This document shows positions 20,204-29,462 of a stretch of 64,000 bases of DNA, piece after piece. The notes below the pieces were generated by a model. That model was not told the origin of the DNA. It was given only the letters and a program-made list of their open reading frames with translations, and did no database searches. A program made the translations under genes and the position numbers. The first letter of the stretch is position 1. The number at the start of each line of letters is the position of its first letter. Origin of the DNA: CAVORB01 sp963698495. GTDB lineage: Bacteria; Pseudomonadota; Gammaproteobacteria; Chromatiales; Chromatiaceae. The stretch spans positions 110,860 through 174,859 of the forward strand of contig CAVORB010000023.1 in assembly GCA_963698495.1 (NCBI GenBank), given 5' to 3'.

Positions 20204-20920
20204 CTATTTTCCGTGCGCCGCGTCCAACCGCTTGCGGATGAGCTCTGCCCAGTAGTCCATCGCCTGCTTGGTGTAGGCCCAGGTGCTGTAGGCCTTCATA
20301 TAGTCCTTGGCGGCGGTGCTGACACCATGGGTCCAGTTGTATTTCTTGCCCATCTTGGTCTCGATGTAGGCCGCGACCTGCTTGTTGCTCTCGCTGTCCA
20401 ACGCCTCCATCTCCACCGTCGCCTCGCCGATGAACGGCGTGGTTCCGGGCTTGCCTTCAGCGGCACCGGAGCCAGCCTCCGCGACCCAGAGGTAGGGCAC
20501 CACCAGGCTCACCACCGAGGCCTCGGGCTTGTTCGGGACCAGGTCGGTGACGGCGATGCGCAGCCTCAGCACGTCGGGGCCAGGCTCCCTGACCACCGGA
20601 TAGGCCCCCTCGACGGCCTTGACGATGGCCTGATGGAAATAGTCGGTGAGCTCCTTGAGCTCGGCGGGGTCGATCTCCTTGGACTGGGCGTCGGCCTTCA
20701 GGTAGACCTTGATGCGGTCGATCATCAGCTTGTCGTACTTGGCCGCGTCCACTTGCGGATCGCGGTATTTGTACGCATCGCTGTCACCGCCTTCGGGCTT
20801 GAGCTTGGAGTAGTCGCTCAGGAAGCCTTGAGGCTTGTAGTCGCCGAACTGACCCGCCCAGGCCGCTGGCACCGCTAATGCCATCAGGATCAGGGTCGCC
20901 GCAAACGTCGTTTTCCACAT
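20204..20920 (-). CDS. DUF3313-like exported protein
   Basis: This 238-residue protein has an N-terminal signal peptide (hydrophobic 7-20, cleavage after AWA). The body resembles DUF3313 proteins: a YDKLMIDRIKVYL segment, a RLRIAVTDL strand, and a C-terminal helix with W and Y residues. Many members are lipoproteins, but this copy has no lipobox Cys and is probably periplasmic. Its function is unknown. It is upstream of the patatin and cls genes on the same strand, 173 nt away, and may share their regulation. Confidence 0.75.
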   Translation of the reverse strand: MWKTTFAATLILMALAVPAAWAGQFGDYKPQGFLSDYSKLKPEGGDSDAYKYRDPQVDAAKYDKLMIDRIKVYLKADAQSKEIDPAELKELTDYFHQAIVKAVEGAYPVVREPGPDVLRLRIAVTDLVPNKPEASVVSLVVPYLWVAEAGSGAAEGKPGTTPFIGEATVEMEALDSESNKQVAAYIETKMGKKYNWTHGVSTAAKDYMKAYSTWAYTKQAMDYWAELIRKRLDAAHGK

Positions 20921-21245
20921 CAGTCGTTCCTCTTCAAGATGCGAGGGACAGCCCCTCTTGCGTCGAACAATCCAAGTGAAGGCGCCACATATGACCGTGT
21001 TCCGTTCGGATCTTAGCCGTTGCGCCCCATCTCGCCGAAGAGCCGGCTTCGCGCGGCCCTCGCCGCCACACCTTTGCCGACGTCTCCGACGATTTCACCG
21101 ATGACGGCACCCTAAGCTGCGCCGCTTATGACCTCTGCAACCGCCCAAGCGCTTGGCCATGGAAAACCCGGAACTCGCCCAATTGTCCAAATGGGGGCCG
21201 GGCCCGACGGATATTGGGCCAGGACGCCGACAAGTCAGCGCCTCC
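20921..21245. other. Intergenic region
   Basis: No gene is supported. The part next to 20920 should hold the promoter of the DUF3313 gene. Overlapping frames here show only biased Arg/Ala/Pro composition. Confidence 0.4.
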
Positions 21246-22718
21246 TCAGCCAAGCGGTTGGCGGCGCAACCCCAGAAATTCGATTACCCGCAACTCGACA
21301 TAGGAATAGAAGGGATTCCAGCGTAGCCGCAGCATATCCGACGCGCCGATCTGAAGCACGCCCCGCTCACCGCGAAGCGCCACGTCGCCGAGGCGGATGC
21401 CCGGGCTCTGCTGCACTGGACGGCCGCCGTAGAGCGGATCATCCGGTCGGAAGGGTAATGCCACATGAGAAAGAGAATAGACGTCTTCAGGCCAAGACAG
21501 GCCCAGGTCGGATGGGCCAACCGCCGTCTGTCCGCGATACTTGATACGGGCCACGACCTCGCGGCTGCGTTCGTCCCGGTTGGTCACTAGGGTCAAGGTG
21601 AAGCCGGTATCAGGATCGGCTTCCAGCGCCTTGATCACCCCGCTCGGGTCAGACTTCATGATCGGCTCGATCTCCGCCATGCGATTGATATCAAAGAGCA
21701 CGAGCTCGTTATCACTCCCTGGCAGCCGTTCCAACAACCCATTCACCAGGGCCGGGGCTGAGACAGTGGCATCGACGACCGAGGTGAAGGCGAGCAGTGG
21801 GGGAAAACGCCCCAGTGCTTCGGTACCGCTCAGCGTGTCCAGTTGCCTCTGGATCTGGTCCGTCAGGCGGTAGGCGACATCACCGGCGTTGACTGCGAAC
21901 GAGCCGTATTTATAGGGATCGTACTCGGGCAGGATGGAGTTCCAAGCGAGCTTGTCGAGCCCCAGCAGATGCCCGAGCCGCGCTTGCCAGACGGCGAGCG
22001 CGGCAACCGAGGTCACGCCGATCTCGGGAGAGAGCAGGGCGAGTCCCTCCACCTTCGGCAGAGTCTCGTCCTGCAGCGTCTCGAGCACATAATGAACGGC
22101 CAAGGCGCCACCGTTGGAATAGCCGACAAGATAGAGCGGTGCCCCCTCTGATTGTGCGGCGAGATGGCGCATGGCAAGCCGCACGGCGGCGGCCATGTCC
22201 TGCCAGGTAACCTCCACCAGCCCGGACGGCGCCGTACCGTGTCCGGGTATCCGCAGCCCGACCACCAGGGCGCCTGCCGTGTTGAGCCGCTGGCCCAGGC
22301 TCTGCAGGCTATAGGGCGAGTCCGACATGCCATGCAAAAGCAGCACGCCAGCCTTGGCCGCGTCTGCCGCGAGCTCGAAGCTGCGGTTCCAGTTCCGCGG
22401 CCAGCGCTCGGGGTCCGACAGGCTGCCTCGATGGTATCGGTTGATGAGGCGGTCTTCGTCCGCCGGGATCTGGGCGTAGATCTCCGTGTCAAGCTGCGCG
22501 AACAGGCGCTCCTCTAGCGCCAGGTAATCCGAGAAGCTTTCGACCCCGGAACTCGCCGTGAACTCCTCATCGAGCACAGTCGTGTGCCAGACATTGAGGT
22601 CGGGCTGGCGCTCCATGTAGACGATGAAGACGGCCACCAGCACCACCAGGGCGCCGACGGCGCTGTAGGCAGCCGCCTCGAGAAGACGCCGAGCCAGCCT
22701 GGTCAGTCGAGCAAACAT
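21246..22718 (-). CDS. Membrane-anchored alpha/beta hydrolase
   Basis: This 490-residue protein has an N-terminal membrane anchor (about 18-36). Residues 120-330 contain alpha/beta hydrolase marks: the oxyanion HG in LLLHGMSDSPYS, a PGHG turn and the nucleophile elbow GYSNGG (near 198-203). A further C-terminal extension of about 150 residues is rich in beta strands. It is probably a serine esterase or lipase acting at the periplasmic face. It is followed by the outer-membrane protein's position upstream (21 nt between the two genes), so they are likely co-transcribed. Confidence 0.85.
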   Translation of the reverse strand: MFARLTRLARRLLEAAAYSAVGALVVLVAVFIVYMERQPDLNVWHTTVLDEEFTASSGVESFSDYLALEERLFAQLDTEIYAQIPADEDRLINRYHRGSLSDPERWPRNWNRSFELAADAAKAGVLLLHGMSDSPYSLQSLGQRLNTAGALVVGLRIPGHGTAPSGLVEVTWQDMAAAVRLAMRHLAAQSEGAPLYLVGYSNGGALAVHYVLETLQDETLPKVEGLALLSPEIGVTSVAALAVWQARLGHLLGLDKLAWNSILPEYDPYKYGSFAVNAGDVAYRLTDQIQRQLDTLSGTEALGRFPPLLAFTSVVDATVSAPALVNGLLERLPGSDNELVLFDINRMAEIEPIMKSDPSGVIKALEADPDTGFTLTLVTNRDERSREVVARIKYRGQTAVGPSDLGLSWPEDVYSLSHVALPFRPDDPLYGGRPVQQSPGIRLGDVALRGERGVLQIGASDMLRLRWNPFYSYVELRVIEFLGLRRQPLG

Positions 22719-22739
22719 AATTGATCGCCTCAGCGGTCG

Positions 22740-23519
22740 TCAGAAATGGAAGTTCACCCCCAGCTGTGGTCCGCTGAGATTGAGATCGTCGAACTTGGAG
22801 CCGGACTTGAAATCCCAGTCCAGGTAACGGTAGACGAGGTATGCGTCACCCCAGTCGAACTTGTAGCCGACCCCGCCGGCGATCTGCCAGGTGAGGTCCG
22901 AGTCGCCGGTCCCGACGTCCAGGTGATAGGGGGCGTACCAATTGTCCTGTAGATTCACTTCGCCCTTTACACCGACTATGGCGTCCCAGTTGGTTCCCGA
23001 CGCGGCAAGTTCTCTGGCCCTCGCCAGCGGGCCCAGCCGACTCGAGGTATTGAGAAAGGAGCTGAGTTCCAGGTAACGGGCACCCGCGATCACATCGAGA
23101 TTGGCCCGCTCAGACTGCAGCACGCGATACCCGCCGGTGAAGCCAAGGACCCAGGCGCGAAGCTTGATGTCGGCGTCGACCTTGACACTGACACCCGGCG
23201 CCGATTCGATAGGGATACGCCCCCCGCCACCGGCCCCGACGTTGAGGTAGATGACATCGGCCGCCAGCGACCACTTGTCCCTGCGGGCCTCGGCATTGCC
23301 CATGAAGGCCATGTTGAGGTTGCTGACGAGGTCGGTGAAGCTGATATCGAGGTCGCCGCCAGTAGCTGTCTCGCCTTTGACACCGGCGGCGTAAAGGTAT
23401 AACCCGGCCTTGAACTGCCAATCGTCTAGCGCGCTTGAATCCGCTACCACCGCGGTCGCCGGCGCCATTGAAACGGCGCTCGCGCAGAGCACGGGCACGA
23501 GAAATCTGAAGTCTGTCAT
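22740..23519 (-). CDS. Outer-membrane beta-barrel protein
   Basis: This 259-residue protein has a signal peptide ending near residue 26 (ATAVVADS). It then shows alternating strands rich in Gly and aromatic residues, and a terminal Phe (LGVNFHF), the usual recognition end for barrel assembly. It resembles small outer-membrane proteins related to OmpW or outer-membrane-beta-barrel families, but I cannot name a specific member. It is the first gene of the pair with the alpha/beta hydrolase. Confidence 0.8.
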   Translation of the reverse strand: MTDFRFLVPVLCASAVSMAPATAVVADSSALDDWQFKAGLYLYAAGVKGETATGGDLDISFTDLVSNLNMAFMGNAEARRDKWSLAADVIYLNVGAGGGGRIPIESAPGVSVKVDADIKLRAWVLGFTGGYRVLQSERANLDVIAGARYLELSSFLNTSSRLGPLARARELAASGTNWDAIVGVKGEVNLQDNWYAPYHLDVGTGDSDLTWQIAGGVGYKFDWGDAYLVYRYLDWDFKSGSKFDDLNLSGPQLGVNFHF

Positions 23520-23547
23520 TATTTCACCTTAGTAATGGAGCTCACGA

Positions 23548-23828
23548 TCATCCGCTACCGGGGGCCAGTCGCAGGACACCAAAGCCGACGCCGTACCGCG
23601 CGAGGGTATTGTATTGAATAAACTGCCCCTGAAAACATCGCTCCCAACAAGCGGTCGCCCGTCCGGGGTAGACACCCTTCGGTATCTTGGCGTACTTGAG
23701 CAAGACATAGTGGATGCCGGCGGCGAGCAGCGCGCCCGGCGCGATGACGGAGTTGCCCCGAAGGGTTGCCGGGTCGAAGAAGATAATGCCCTCGTCGGGG
23801 GGGCCTGGTTACAACCGTTTAAGGCCAT
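23548..23828 (-). pseudogene. Small gene broken at a C7 run (hypothetical)
   Basis: From ATG 23828 the frame reads MALNGCNQAPP. After the seven-C run (G7 on the plus strand, 23797-23803) a different frame continues with protein-like sequence (DEGIIFFDPATLRGN ... VLRLAPGSG) to a stop at 23548-23550. The span of 281 nt is one base short of 94 codons, so an eighth C would restore a 93-residue protein. The second frame alone has no start codon. I do not recognise the family. A homopolymer error is as likely as a true mutation. Confidence 0.35.
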
Positions 23829-24078
23829 CCGGGCATCCTGTAGCCATCCTGTAGCCCTTTGGAGCGAGCGCGCCGGATCACTAAACCGACAGTGAGGCCG
23901 ATTGGCAACAAGCTGCTCCGGAGGAGATCGGCAAGGCCATGCCACGTTGTACACACTTCCGGCCCGGCATCGCCCGAACCTGCCCTATGCCGAGACGCGG
24001 ACCGCTGCCGGCCGCCGAAGCGACTGGGCGGGGACCTTTCCGGCTTTTTTGTTGGGGAATACCGGTACCAGGCCCCAA

Positions 24079-24714
24079 TCACACCGTTTTGATCGCCCCG
24101 GCAACGCCATCGATCAGCATTTGCACCCCGATCACGGCGAGAATCAGACCCATGATGCGCGTGATGACGCCGAGGCCGTTTTCGCCCAGGAATGCGACCA
24201 GGCGTTGGCCGAAGATGAAGAACCCGTACGTAATCAGGCACAGCGCGGCAAAAGCGACGATGGTGACGACCATCGCGTCGATGCCTCCCGTGGAGGCGAA
24301 GTTCATGGCGGTAGCGATGGTGCCGGGACCGGCAAGAATCGGGATGGCGAGCGGCGTAACGGCGACACTCAACTCAGCTTGCGTGCTCAGGTTCTGATCG
24401 ACAGAGCCCGAATGATGCACCTTGGACTGTTCACCGTGCAGCATGTTGTAACCGATCAGCGCAACCAACAAGCCTCCGGTGATGCGAAAGGCAGGCAGCG
24501 TGATGCCGAACAGGCTGAAGATCAGCTTTCCGAGCAGACAGAACACCAGGATGATCCCGAAGGCCGTTATCAACGCCTTCATTGCCACCTGCTTCCTGAT
24601 AGCGGGAGTGTCGTCCGCCGTGAGTCCGAGGAAGATCGGGGTGTTCGCGATGGGGTTCATGATGGCGAAGAAGCCCATGAATACGGACAGAGCGTGACCG
24701 ATCAACTCATGCAT
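24079..24714 (-). CDS. marC: MarC family integral membrane protein
   Basis: This 211-residue protein has six hydrophobic segments and the family's conserved Asn-Pro near the start (FFAIMNPIANTPIFL). A second conserved element, VTPLAIPILAGPGTIATAM, follows near 120-140. It belongs to the MarC/UPF0056 (NAAT) family of inner-membrane proteins. Despite the historical name, a role in multiple antibiotic resistance is not supported for the family. It is a single gene, 105 nt downstream of the porin-like gene on the same strand. Confidence 0.92.
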   Translation of the reverse strand: MHELIGHALSVFMGFFAIMNPIANTPIFLGLTADDTPAIRKQVAMKALITAFGIILVFCLLGKLIFSLFGITLPAFRITGGLLVALIGYNMLHGEQSKVHHSGSVDQNLSTQAELSVAVTPLAIPILAGPGTIATAMNFASTGGIDAMVVTIVAFAALCLITYGFFIFGQRLVAFLGENGLGVITRIMGLILAVIGVQMLIDGVAGAIKTV

Positions 24715-24819
24715 GTTTCACTCTCTCAAAGATGAACTCCAGTCATCGCTGCTCGGAAACTCATCCGGACATTCCACCCTTTGCCGCATGAAACCTTGTC
24801 GTCGCAGGTGATCGTCGAA

Positions 24820-25668
24820 TTAGTGGGTGAACTGCATGTTGAATCCGGCGAAGATCTGCCAGTCGGGCTGACCGGGACCGCGGTACGCGACCGAGGCTTG
24901 CGGCTCGACGAAGAGGTTGAAGACGGTCGTGCCACGCTTGATGACCTGACCGATGCCGAGCCCGAGCGGGATGCTGTAGGCGTCATTCTCGAAATTGTAG
25001 ACCCAGATGGGTGCCGAGCGCAGGTAGAGTCCCTTCCCGAGCTGGTAGAAGGCGAAGGGCTGGAAGGCGCCGGTGTTGACGTCGGCGCTGGAGTCGCTGC
25101 CGGCGAAGCTCGCTTGCCAGGTCAAGAGATAGCCGTACTGGAAGCGCTTCGAGCGCCCGTCGAAGAGCACGTTGGCGAAGCCGGCGGACCACTTCTCGGA
25201 GCCGAGCCGGTCGTCCGGGGCGGTTGGAGCGGTGATCTGGGGGCCGAGACCGAAGCTCACCGCCGGGTTGCCGGTATCGAACAGATACGCCGCGAAGACG
25301 TTCAGGTCGCCGATGCCGGTCGCATGGTCCCCGTCGGCGGCCACCGGAAAGGTGTTGACCGGGAGGGACGCCCGCATCAGCCACTCGGTACCCGCAATCC
25401 TGAAAGGCTTGGCGAAGCGCACCCAGAACTGGTTGCCGTCCTCGTCGGTCTCCGTGAAACGGCCGATGTAATAATCCTGAATGTTCAGCGCCGTCATGTT
25501 GGCCAGCGGGTTGTTGGCCTGGGCGGCGGCGTCACCTGCCTCCTGGGCCGCAGTTGCTGACCCGATCAGGATGGCTGCCAGAGCCACACCCGCCGCGAGC
25601 CCGGACAAGGGTGCGACTCCGCGAGCATTGGCCCTGGTCGCTGTGGGCAGGCATTGCCGTATAAGCAT
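24820..25668 (-). CDS. Outer-membrane porin-like protein
   Basis: ATG 25668 gives a 282-residue protein with a signal region (hydrophobic about 22-38, cleavage near SATAAQ). The mature part alternates short strands with Gly/Asp turns, as in transporters of the outer-membrane channel type. It ends NMQFTH, so the terminal aromatic residue is one position in from the end. It is 113 nt downstream of the arylsulfatase on the same strand. It could admit sulfated or phosphorylated substrates, which is inferred only from position. Confidence 0.75.
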   Translation of the reverse strand: MLIRQCLPTATRANARGVAPLSGLAAGVALAAILIGSATAAQEAGDAAAQANNPLANMTALNIQDYYIGRFTETDEDGNQFWVRFAKPFRIAGTEWLMRASLPVNTFPVAADGDHATGIGDLNVFAAYLFDTGNPAVSFGLGPQITAPTAPDDRLGSEKWSAGFANVLFDGRSKRFQYGYLLTWQASFAGSDSSADVNTGAFQPFAFYQLGKGLYLRSAPIWVYNFENDAYSIPLGLGIGQVIKRGTTVFNLFVEPQASVAYRGPGQPDWQIFAGFNMQFTH

Positions 25669-25781
25669 CGTGCGTTCCCCTTGTTTGGCGATAGGTGAAG
25701 TGCGCTGTCCGTCCCGAACAGTTGCGAGCCCCGCCGGCACCCTGGGCACCGGTCGAGGCTCGCGAGCAAGGGTCCGGTCCC

Positions 25782-27470
25782 TTAGTTGCCGGTCGGCATG
25801 GGGATGCTGACGCCGTCCTTCTGCAGCATGTCGCGTACGTACTGGAAGCGCTGATATTGGGTCAGCGTAATCGGACCCGAGTAGCTCTCGCTCTGCAGCT
25901 TGCGCGGCGGATACTGCACGTAGGTCTTCATCAGGTTCTTGATCGCCTCGCTGATGGTGACCATGGTCCAGGTGCGCTCGGTGTAGTTGTTCATGAAGAT
26001 GTCGTAGCGCTCCTGCGGATCGGCCCACAGGTCGAAGACCTGAGGCACGGTGGCGACGTACTTCTCCGCGCCCTTCCAACCAAGGTTGCTGTCGACCGCG
26101 AGGCCGCCCGTCGCCTGGCCATTGTCGCCACGCAGGTTGAAGACCGCCTTGTAGTTGCCCACCCGCGCCGCACCTGGGGTCAGCTCGTTCTCAGTGAAGT
26201 AGAACCAGGACTTGCGGTCAGACTTGCCGGTCCCGAACAGCACCGGCGACATGTCGTAGCTGTCGAAGATGATGGGCTTGCCCTCGCGGTCCTCCTTCGG
26301 CAGATCGAGGCCGGCGACGGCCGCGAAGGTGGCCATCAGGTCGAGGCCACCGACGATGTCGTGGTTCTTGCTGTCCGCCTTGATCTTCCCGGGCCACACG
26401 GCGAAGGCCGGAACGCGGTTGCCGCCTTCGCGAACCGTCCCCTTGGTGCCTCGGAAGGGCGTGTAGCCGGCGTCCGGGTATACATCCTGCCAGGCACCGT
26501 TGTCGGTGGTGTAGAAGACCAGGGTGTTCTGGTCGAGGCCGAGCTCTTTGAGCTTGTCCATGATGTGCCCGATGCGCGCGTCGAGCTCGACAACGGAGTC
26601 CGCATACTTGCTCTTGGACAGCGACTTGTGCTCGAACTCGGGCGCCGGCATGTTCGGCTGGTGGACCTTCATGAAGTTGACGTTGATGAAGAACGGCTTG
26701 CTCGGGTCCTTCGCCGCCTGCTCCAGGAACTCGATCGCGGCCTTCTCGACGTAGCCGTCGAAGAAGGGGATGCCGACCACGCCATCGGGGTACTCGACGC
26801 CGTGGAGGGTGACCTTCTCACCGGGCTTGTCGACGTACTGCCCGTTGATCTTGAAGTCCTCCTTGGCCTTCTCGCCCGCCTTGCCCGACAGCGACCCAAT
26901 GGTCACCTTCTGGAACATGGCCCGCAGCTCAGGGTCCATGTCCGGGAACCAGGTCGGGTCCGCGTAGGTGTAGGCGTTGAGGTGGTAGAGGCCGACGTAC
27001 TTCATCTCGTCGTAGCCCTGCGCGTTGGGCAGCGCATAGTCGTCCTCGCCAAGGTGCCACTTGCCGGTGAAGTAGGTCTGGTAGCCACCCTGCTTCAGCA
27101 CCGACGCCAGGGTCCATTCGGCTGCCGGCAGTCCACCGCCCTGGCCCTGGAAGGCTACCGTGGTCATGCCGCTGCGGTTCGGGATGCGGCCGGTTTGCAT
27201 GGCCGCTCGGCCAGGTGTGCAGCTCGGCTGGGCGTAGAAGGAGAAGAAGGTCATGCCATCGGCGGCCATTCTGTCGAGGTTGGGCGTGGGCATGCCTCGC
27301 CCCTCGCCGCCACCGTAGGCGCCGAGGTCGCCGTAACCGGTATCGTCGGAGACGATGAAGAGGATGTTGGGCTTATCCTGCGCGAGGACACAAGCGGGCA
27401 GGATGGCCAGAAGGAGCGTAAAGAGTGCTCCCGCGGATGTGGCTTTCGTTCTGTTCATTGGGGTCTCCAT
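25782..27470 (-). CDS. Secreted arylsulfatase
   Basis: This protein of up to 562 residues (ATG 27470 or the inner ATG five codons on) has a signal peptide ending near VLAQ. The sulfatase active site CxPxR is present as CTPGR (Cys about residue 84), the site of formylglycine conversion. Metal ligands are in IVSDDTGYG (D42, D43), with TGKWHLG near 135 and a later YTTDNGAWQ Asp-Asn pair. It hydrolyses sulfate esters in the periplasm. No formylglycine-generating enzyme is in the window, so maturation must come from elsewhere. It lies between the HAD hydrolase and the porin gene in one operon. Confidence 0.93.
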   Translation of the reverse strand: METPMNRTKATSAGALFTLLLAILPACVLAQDKPNILFIVSDDTGYGDLGAYGGGEGRGMPTPNLDRMAADGMTFFSFYAQPSCTPGRAAMQTGRIPNRSGMTTVAFQGQGGGLPAAEWTLASVLKQGGYQTYFTGKWHLGEDDYALPNAQGYDEMKYVGLYHLNAYTYADPTWFPDMDPELRAMFQKVTIGSLSGKAGEKAKEDFKINGQYVDKPGEKVTLHGVEYPDGVVGIPFFDGYVEKAAIEFLEQAAKDPSKPFFINVNFMKVHQPNMPAPEFEHKSLSKSKYADSVVELDARIGHIMDKLKELGLDQNTLVFYTTDNGAWQDVYPDAGYTPFRGTKGTVREGGNRVPAFAVWPGKIKADSKNHDIVGGLDLMATFAAVAGLDLPKEDREGKPIIFDSYDMSPVLFGTGKSDRKSWFYFTENELTPGAARVGNYKAVFNLRGDNGQATGGLAVDSNLGWKGAEKYVATVPQVFDLWADPQERYDIFMNNYTERTWTMVTISEAIKNLMKTYVQYPPRKLQSESYSGPITLTQYQRFQYVRDMLQKDGVSIPMPTGN

Positions 27471-27527
27471 GTTTCGGTGGTCATGTTTCGCAGCCAGCAG
27501 AGATTCTTTTTGTCACGCACCTCCTTT

Positions 27528-28550
27528 TCACTGATCGAAACTGAAGATACGACCCCAGTCGTTCTTCATGCTGAAAACGATCCAACCGTTCTTGTTCGCC
27601 TCATCCATGAGGTCCTGGGGGAATGCGCCGAACTTGGTGTCCGGCAGCCCGTTGGCGGGACCATAGGCGTATTCCCGCTCAGCGTCGTCGTGGAGCACCA
27701 ACCCCATCAGCCGCGCGCCGTCTCCCGCCCCGGTCCACTCCAGCATCTGGCGGTCGCCGGCGGAATTACCGAACGCCGCGACGGGCCGCTGGCCGATGAA
27801 CTTGTTGATCCCGACGGGCTTGCCGGCCTTGTCGTCGATGAAATCGATCTTCGGCTGGCGGATCAGCACAGGCTTGCCGTCCTTGATCTCGAACTTGGTC
27901 TCGATGCTGGAGCCGATCACCTGCTCCGGCGGGATGCCGTAGACCTTCTCCGTCATGGGCCGCATGAACTCGATGCCGCCGCCGGAGACGATGTAGGTCT
28001 TGAAGCCGTTGTCCCGCAGGTAACCGAGAAGCTCCACCATCGGCGCGTACGTGAGCTCGGTGTAGGGCCGCTTGAAGCGCGGGTCGCGCGCCTTGTCCAG
28101 CCAGTCCTTGACGATGGCCTCGAACTCGGTCGTGCTCATCCCTGCGTGGGACGCCATGACCAGCTCGAGCAGCCCTTTCTCCCCCGCAGCCGCCAGCGCC
28201 TCCAGGTCGCCATCGAGCACCGCCTTGAACGGCTGCTTGTCCTTCCACTCGGGATGCTTCGGCGCAAGCTCCTTGACCCGATCCAGCGCGAAGGCGAGCT
28301 GGGTGTACATCGGGTGCTCGACCCACAGGGTGCCGTCGTTGTCGAAGGTGGCGATGCGCTCCGCGGGCGGCACGAAGGTCGCGCTCGACTCATTGGTCGT
28401 GGCATGCACGAACTCGATGATCTCCTGCTTGACGGGGCCGTCATTCCATGAGGGCAGCGGATCGGTCGCAGCGAGCGTCAGGGGACCGACGGCAAGGCTT
28501 GCGACGAACATGAGCAGGAAAACCAAACCGAAGCACCGATGGGATCTCAT
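27528..28550 (-). CDS. Exported HAD-superfamily phosphohydrolase
   Basis: This 340-residue protein has an N-terminal signal peptide (hydrophobic 8-28). HAD motif I is ATFDNDGTLW (D70, D72), motif II is the Ser in IVSGGG, and motif IV is FGNSAGDRQML. It resembles the phosphoserine-phosphatase-like branch. It should remove phosphate from a small molecule in the periplasm. It is the first gene of the operon with the arylsulfatase (57 nt downstream) and porin. The combination suggests scavenging from sulfated and phosphorylated organic matter. Confidence 0.88.
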   Translation of the reverse strand: MRSHRCFGLVFLLMFVASLAVGPLTLAATDPLPSWNDGPVKQEIIEFVHATTNESSATFVPPAERIATFDNDGTLWVEHPMYTQLAFALDRVKELAPKHPEWKDKQPFKAVLDGDLEALAAAGEKGLLELVMASHAGMSTTEFEAIVKDWLDKARDPRFKRPYTELTYAPMVELLGYLRDNGFKTYIVSGGGIEFMRPMTEKVYGIPPEQVIGSSIETKFEIKDGKPVLIRQPKIDFIDDKAGKPVGINKFIGQRPVAAFGNSAGDRQMLEWTGAGDGARLMGLVLHDDAEREYAYGPANGLPDTKFGAFPQDLMDEANKNGWIVFSMKNDWGRIFSFDQ

Positions 28551-28662
28551 GGCGATGTCTCCTGAAACGAATGGAAGGAACGAACGCGGTTCGACCGGCT
28601 AGGGGATTGAATGAACCTGCGCCGGGATTGCCAGCCAGGTTCGGCAAATGATCTCGCAGCGC

Positions 28663-28674
28663 CGTACCGGTACG
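28663..28674. promoter_or_regulatory. Perfect palindrome upstream of the HAD-sulfatase operon (site 1)
   Basis: CGTACCGGTACG is a perfect 12-bp palindrome about 115 bp upstream of the HAD gene start, in the non-coding region 28551-28841. It shares the GTAC/TACG half-site character of site 2 at 28747. It may be a regulator target. Confidence 0.35.
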
Positions 28675-28746
28675 CCAGCGTTGTACCTGGCGGCCCGCTA
28701 ACCTTAGCCAGCGACGGCAAACCATCCTGTCCGCACGATCACTTAG

Positions 28747-28760
28747 ACTACGTACGTAGT
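28747..28760. promoter_or_regulatory. Perfect palindrome upstream of the HAD-sulfatase operon (site 2)
   Basis: ACTACGTACGTAGT is a perfect 14-bp palindrome about 200 bp upstream of the HAD gene and 80 bp after the response-regulator stop. FixJ/NarL/LuxR-type regulators bind short dyads of this kind, and such a regulator is encoded next door, so it is a natural candidate. Binding is inferred. Confidence 0.45.
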
Positions 28761-28841
28761 TCAAAACCAGCGTGCCCGCGTGCCGCCCCACCGACACCGT
28801 CATTCCCTGCGCCGACGCGTAGAACGCCAGCCGCGAACGGA

Positions 28842-29462
28842 CTAGTCTTCCGTGCCGAGGGATGCCGAGAGCCGCATCAGCTCCTTGGCCGAGCCGACGC
28901 CGAACTTACGGAGCAGATTGCGCCGATGCGCCTCGGCGGTGCGCGGGCTGATCTCGAGCGCCTTGGCCGTCTCCTTGCTGGTTCTGCCCACCAGCAGGTG
29001 ATCGAGCACCTCCCTCTCCCGAGCCGTCAGCTCGGCGACGGACTGCTCGAAGCTCTCGACGGCGATACCCGAGCGCCTGCCCTCGGCATCAATGGACAGC
29101 GCGGCGTTGATGCTGTCCAACAAGGCCTGCTCCCGGTAGGGCTTCTGAAGAAAGTCGGCGGCGCCGGCCTTCATCGCCTGGACGGCCATCGGGACGTCGC
29201 CATGCCCCGTGAGCAGGATGACCGGAAGACCAGCCTCCCACTCGTTGAGCCGGCGCTGCAGCTCCAGACCGCTCATCTCGGCCATGCGCACGTCGAGCAC
29301 CAGACAACCCGGGCGTTCCGGCCGGAAGGCCTCCAGAAACGCCAAGGCGGAACCATACCCCTCGGCCTTCAGGCCGACGGATTCGACCAGCTCCGCAATC
29401 GAGTCGCGCACCGCCGCATCGTCATCGACGATAAAAACCGTCTGCTCTTGCATCTCCTTCAT
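28842..29462 (-). CDS. FixJ-family response regulator
   Basis: This 206-residue protein has a receiver domain (1-125) with the acidic pair in VDDDAA, the phospho-acceptor Asp in LVLDVRM, Thr in LLTGHGD and Lys in QKPY. A LuxR/FixJ-type HTH domain follows (140-200, LTAREREVLDHLL and TAEAHRRNLLRKF). It should activate transcription when phosphorylated. Its ATG overlaps the stop of the histidine kinase gene by 4 nt, so the two are coupled. Likely targets are the sulfatase operon promoter with its two palindromes, or the kinase operon itself. Confidence 0.92.
   Translation of the reverse strand: MKEMQEQTVFIVDDDAAVRDSIAELVESVGLKAEGYGSALAFLEAFRPERPGCLVLDVRMAEMSGLELQRRLNEWEAGLPVILLTGHGDVPMAVQAMKAGAADFLQKPYREQALLDSINAALSIDAEGRRSGIAVESFEQSVAELTAREREVLDHLLVGRTSKETAKALEISPRTAEAHRRNLLRKFGVGSAKELMRLSASLGTED

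Noticed and set aside
25695..28451. Plus-strand open frame of 918 codons
   Set aside because: It is antisense to the arylsulfatase and HAD genes and shows no domain-like sequence.
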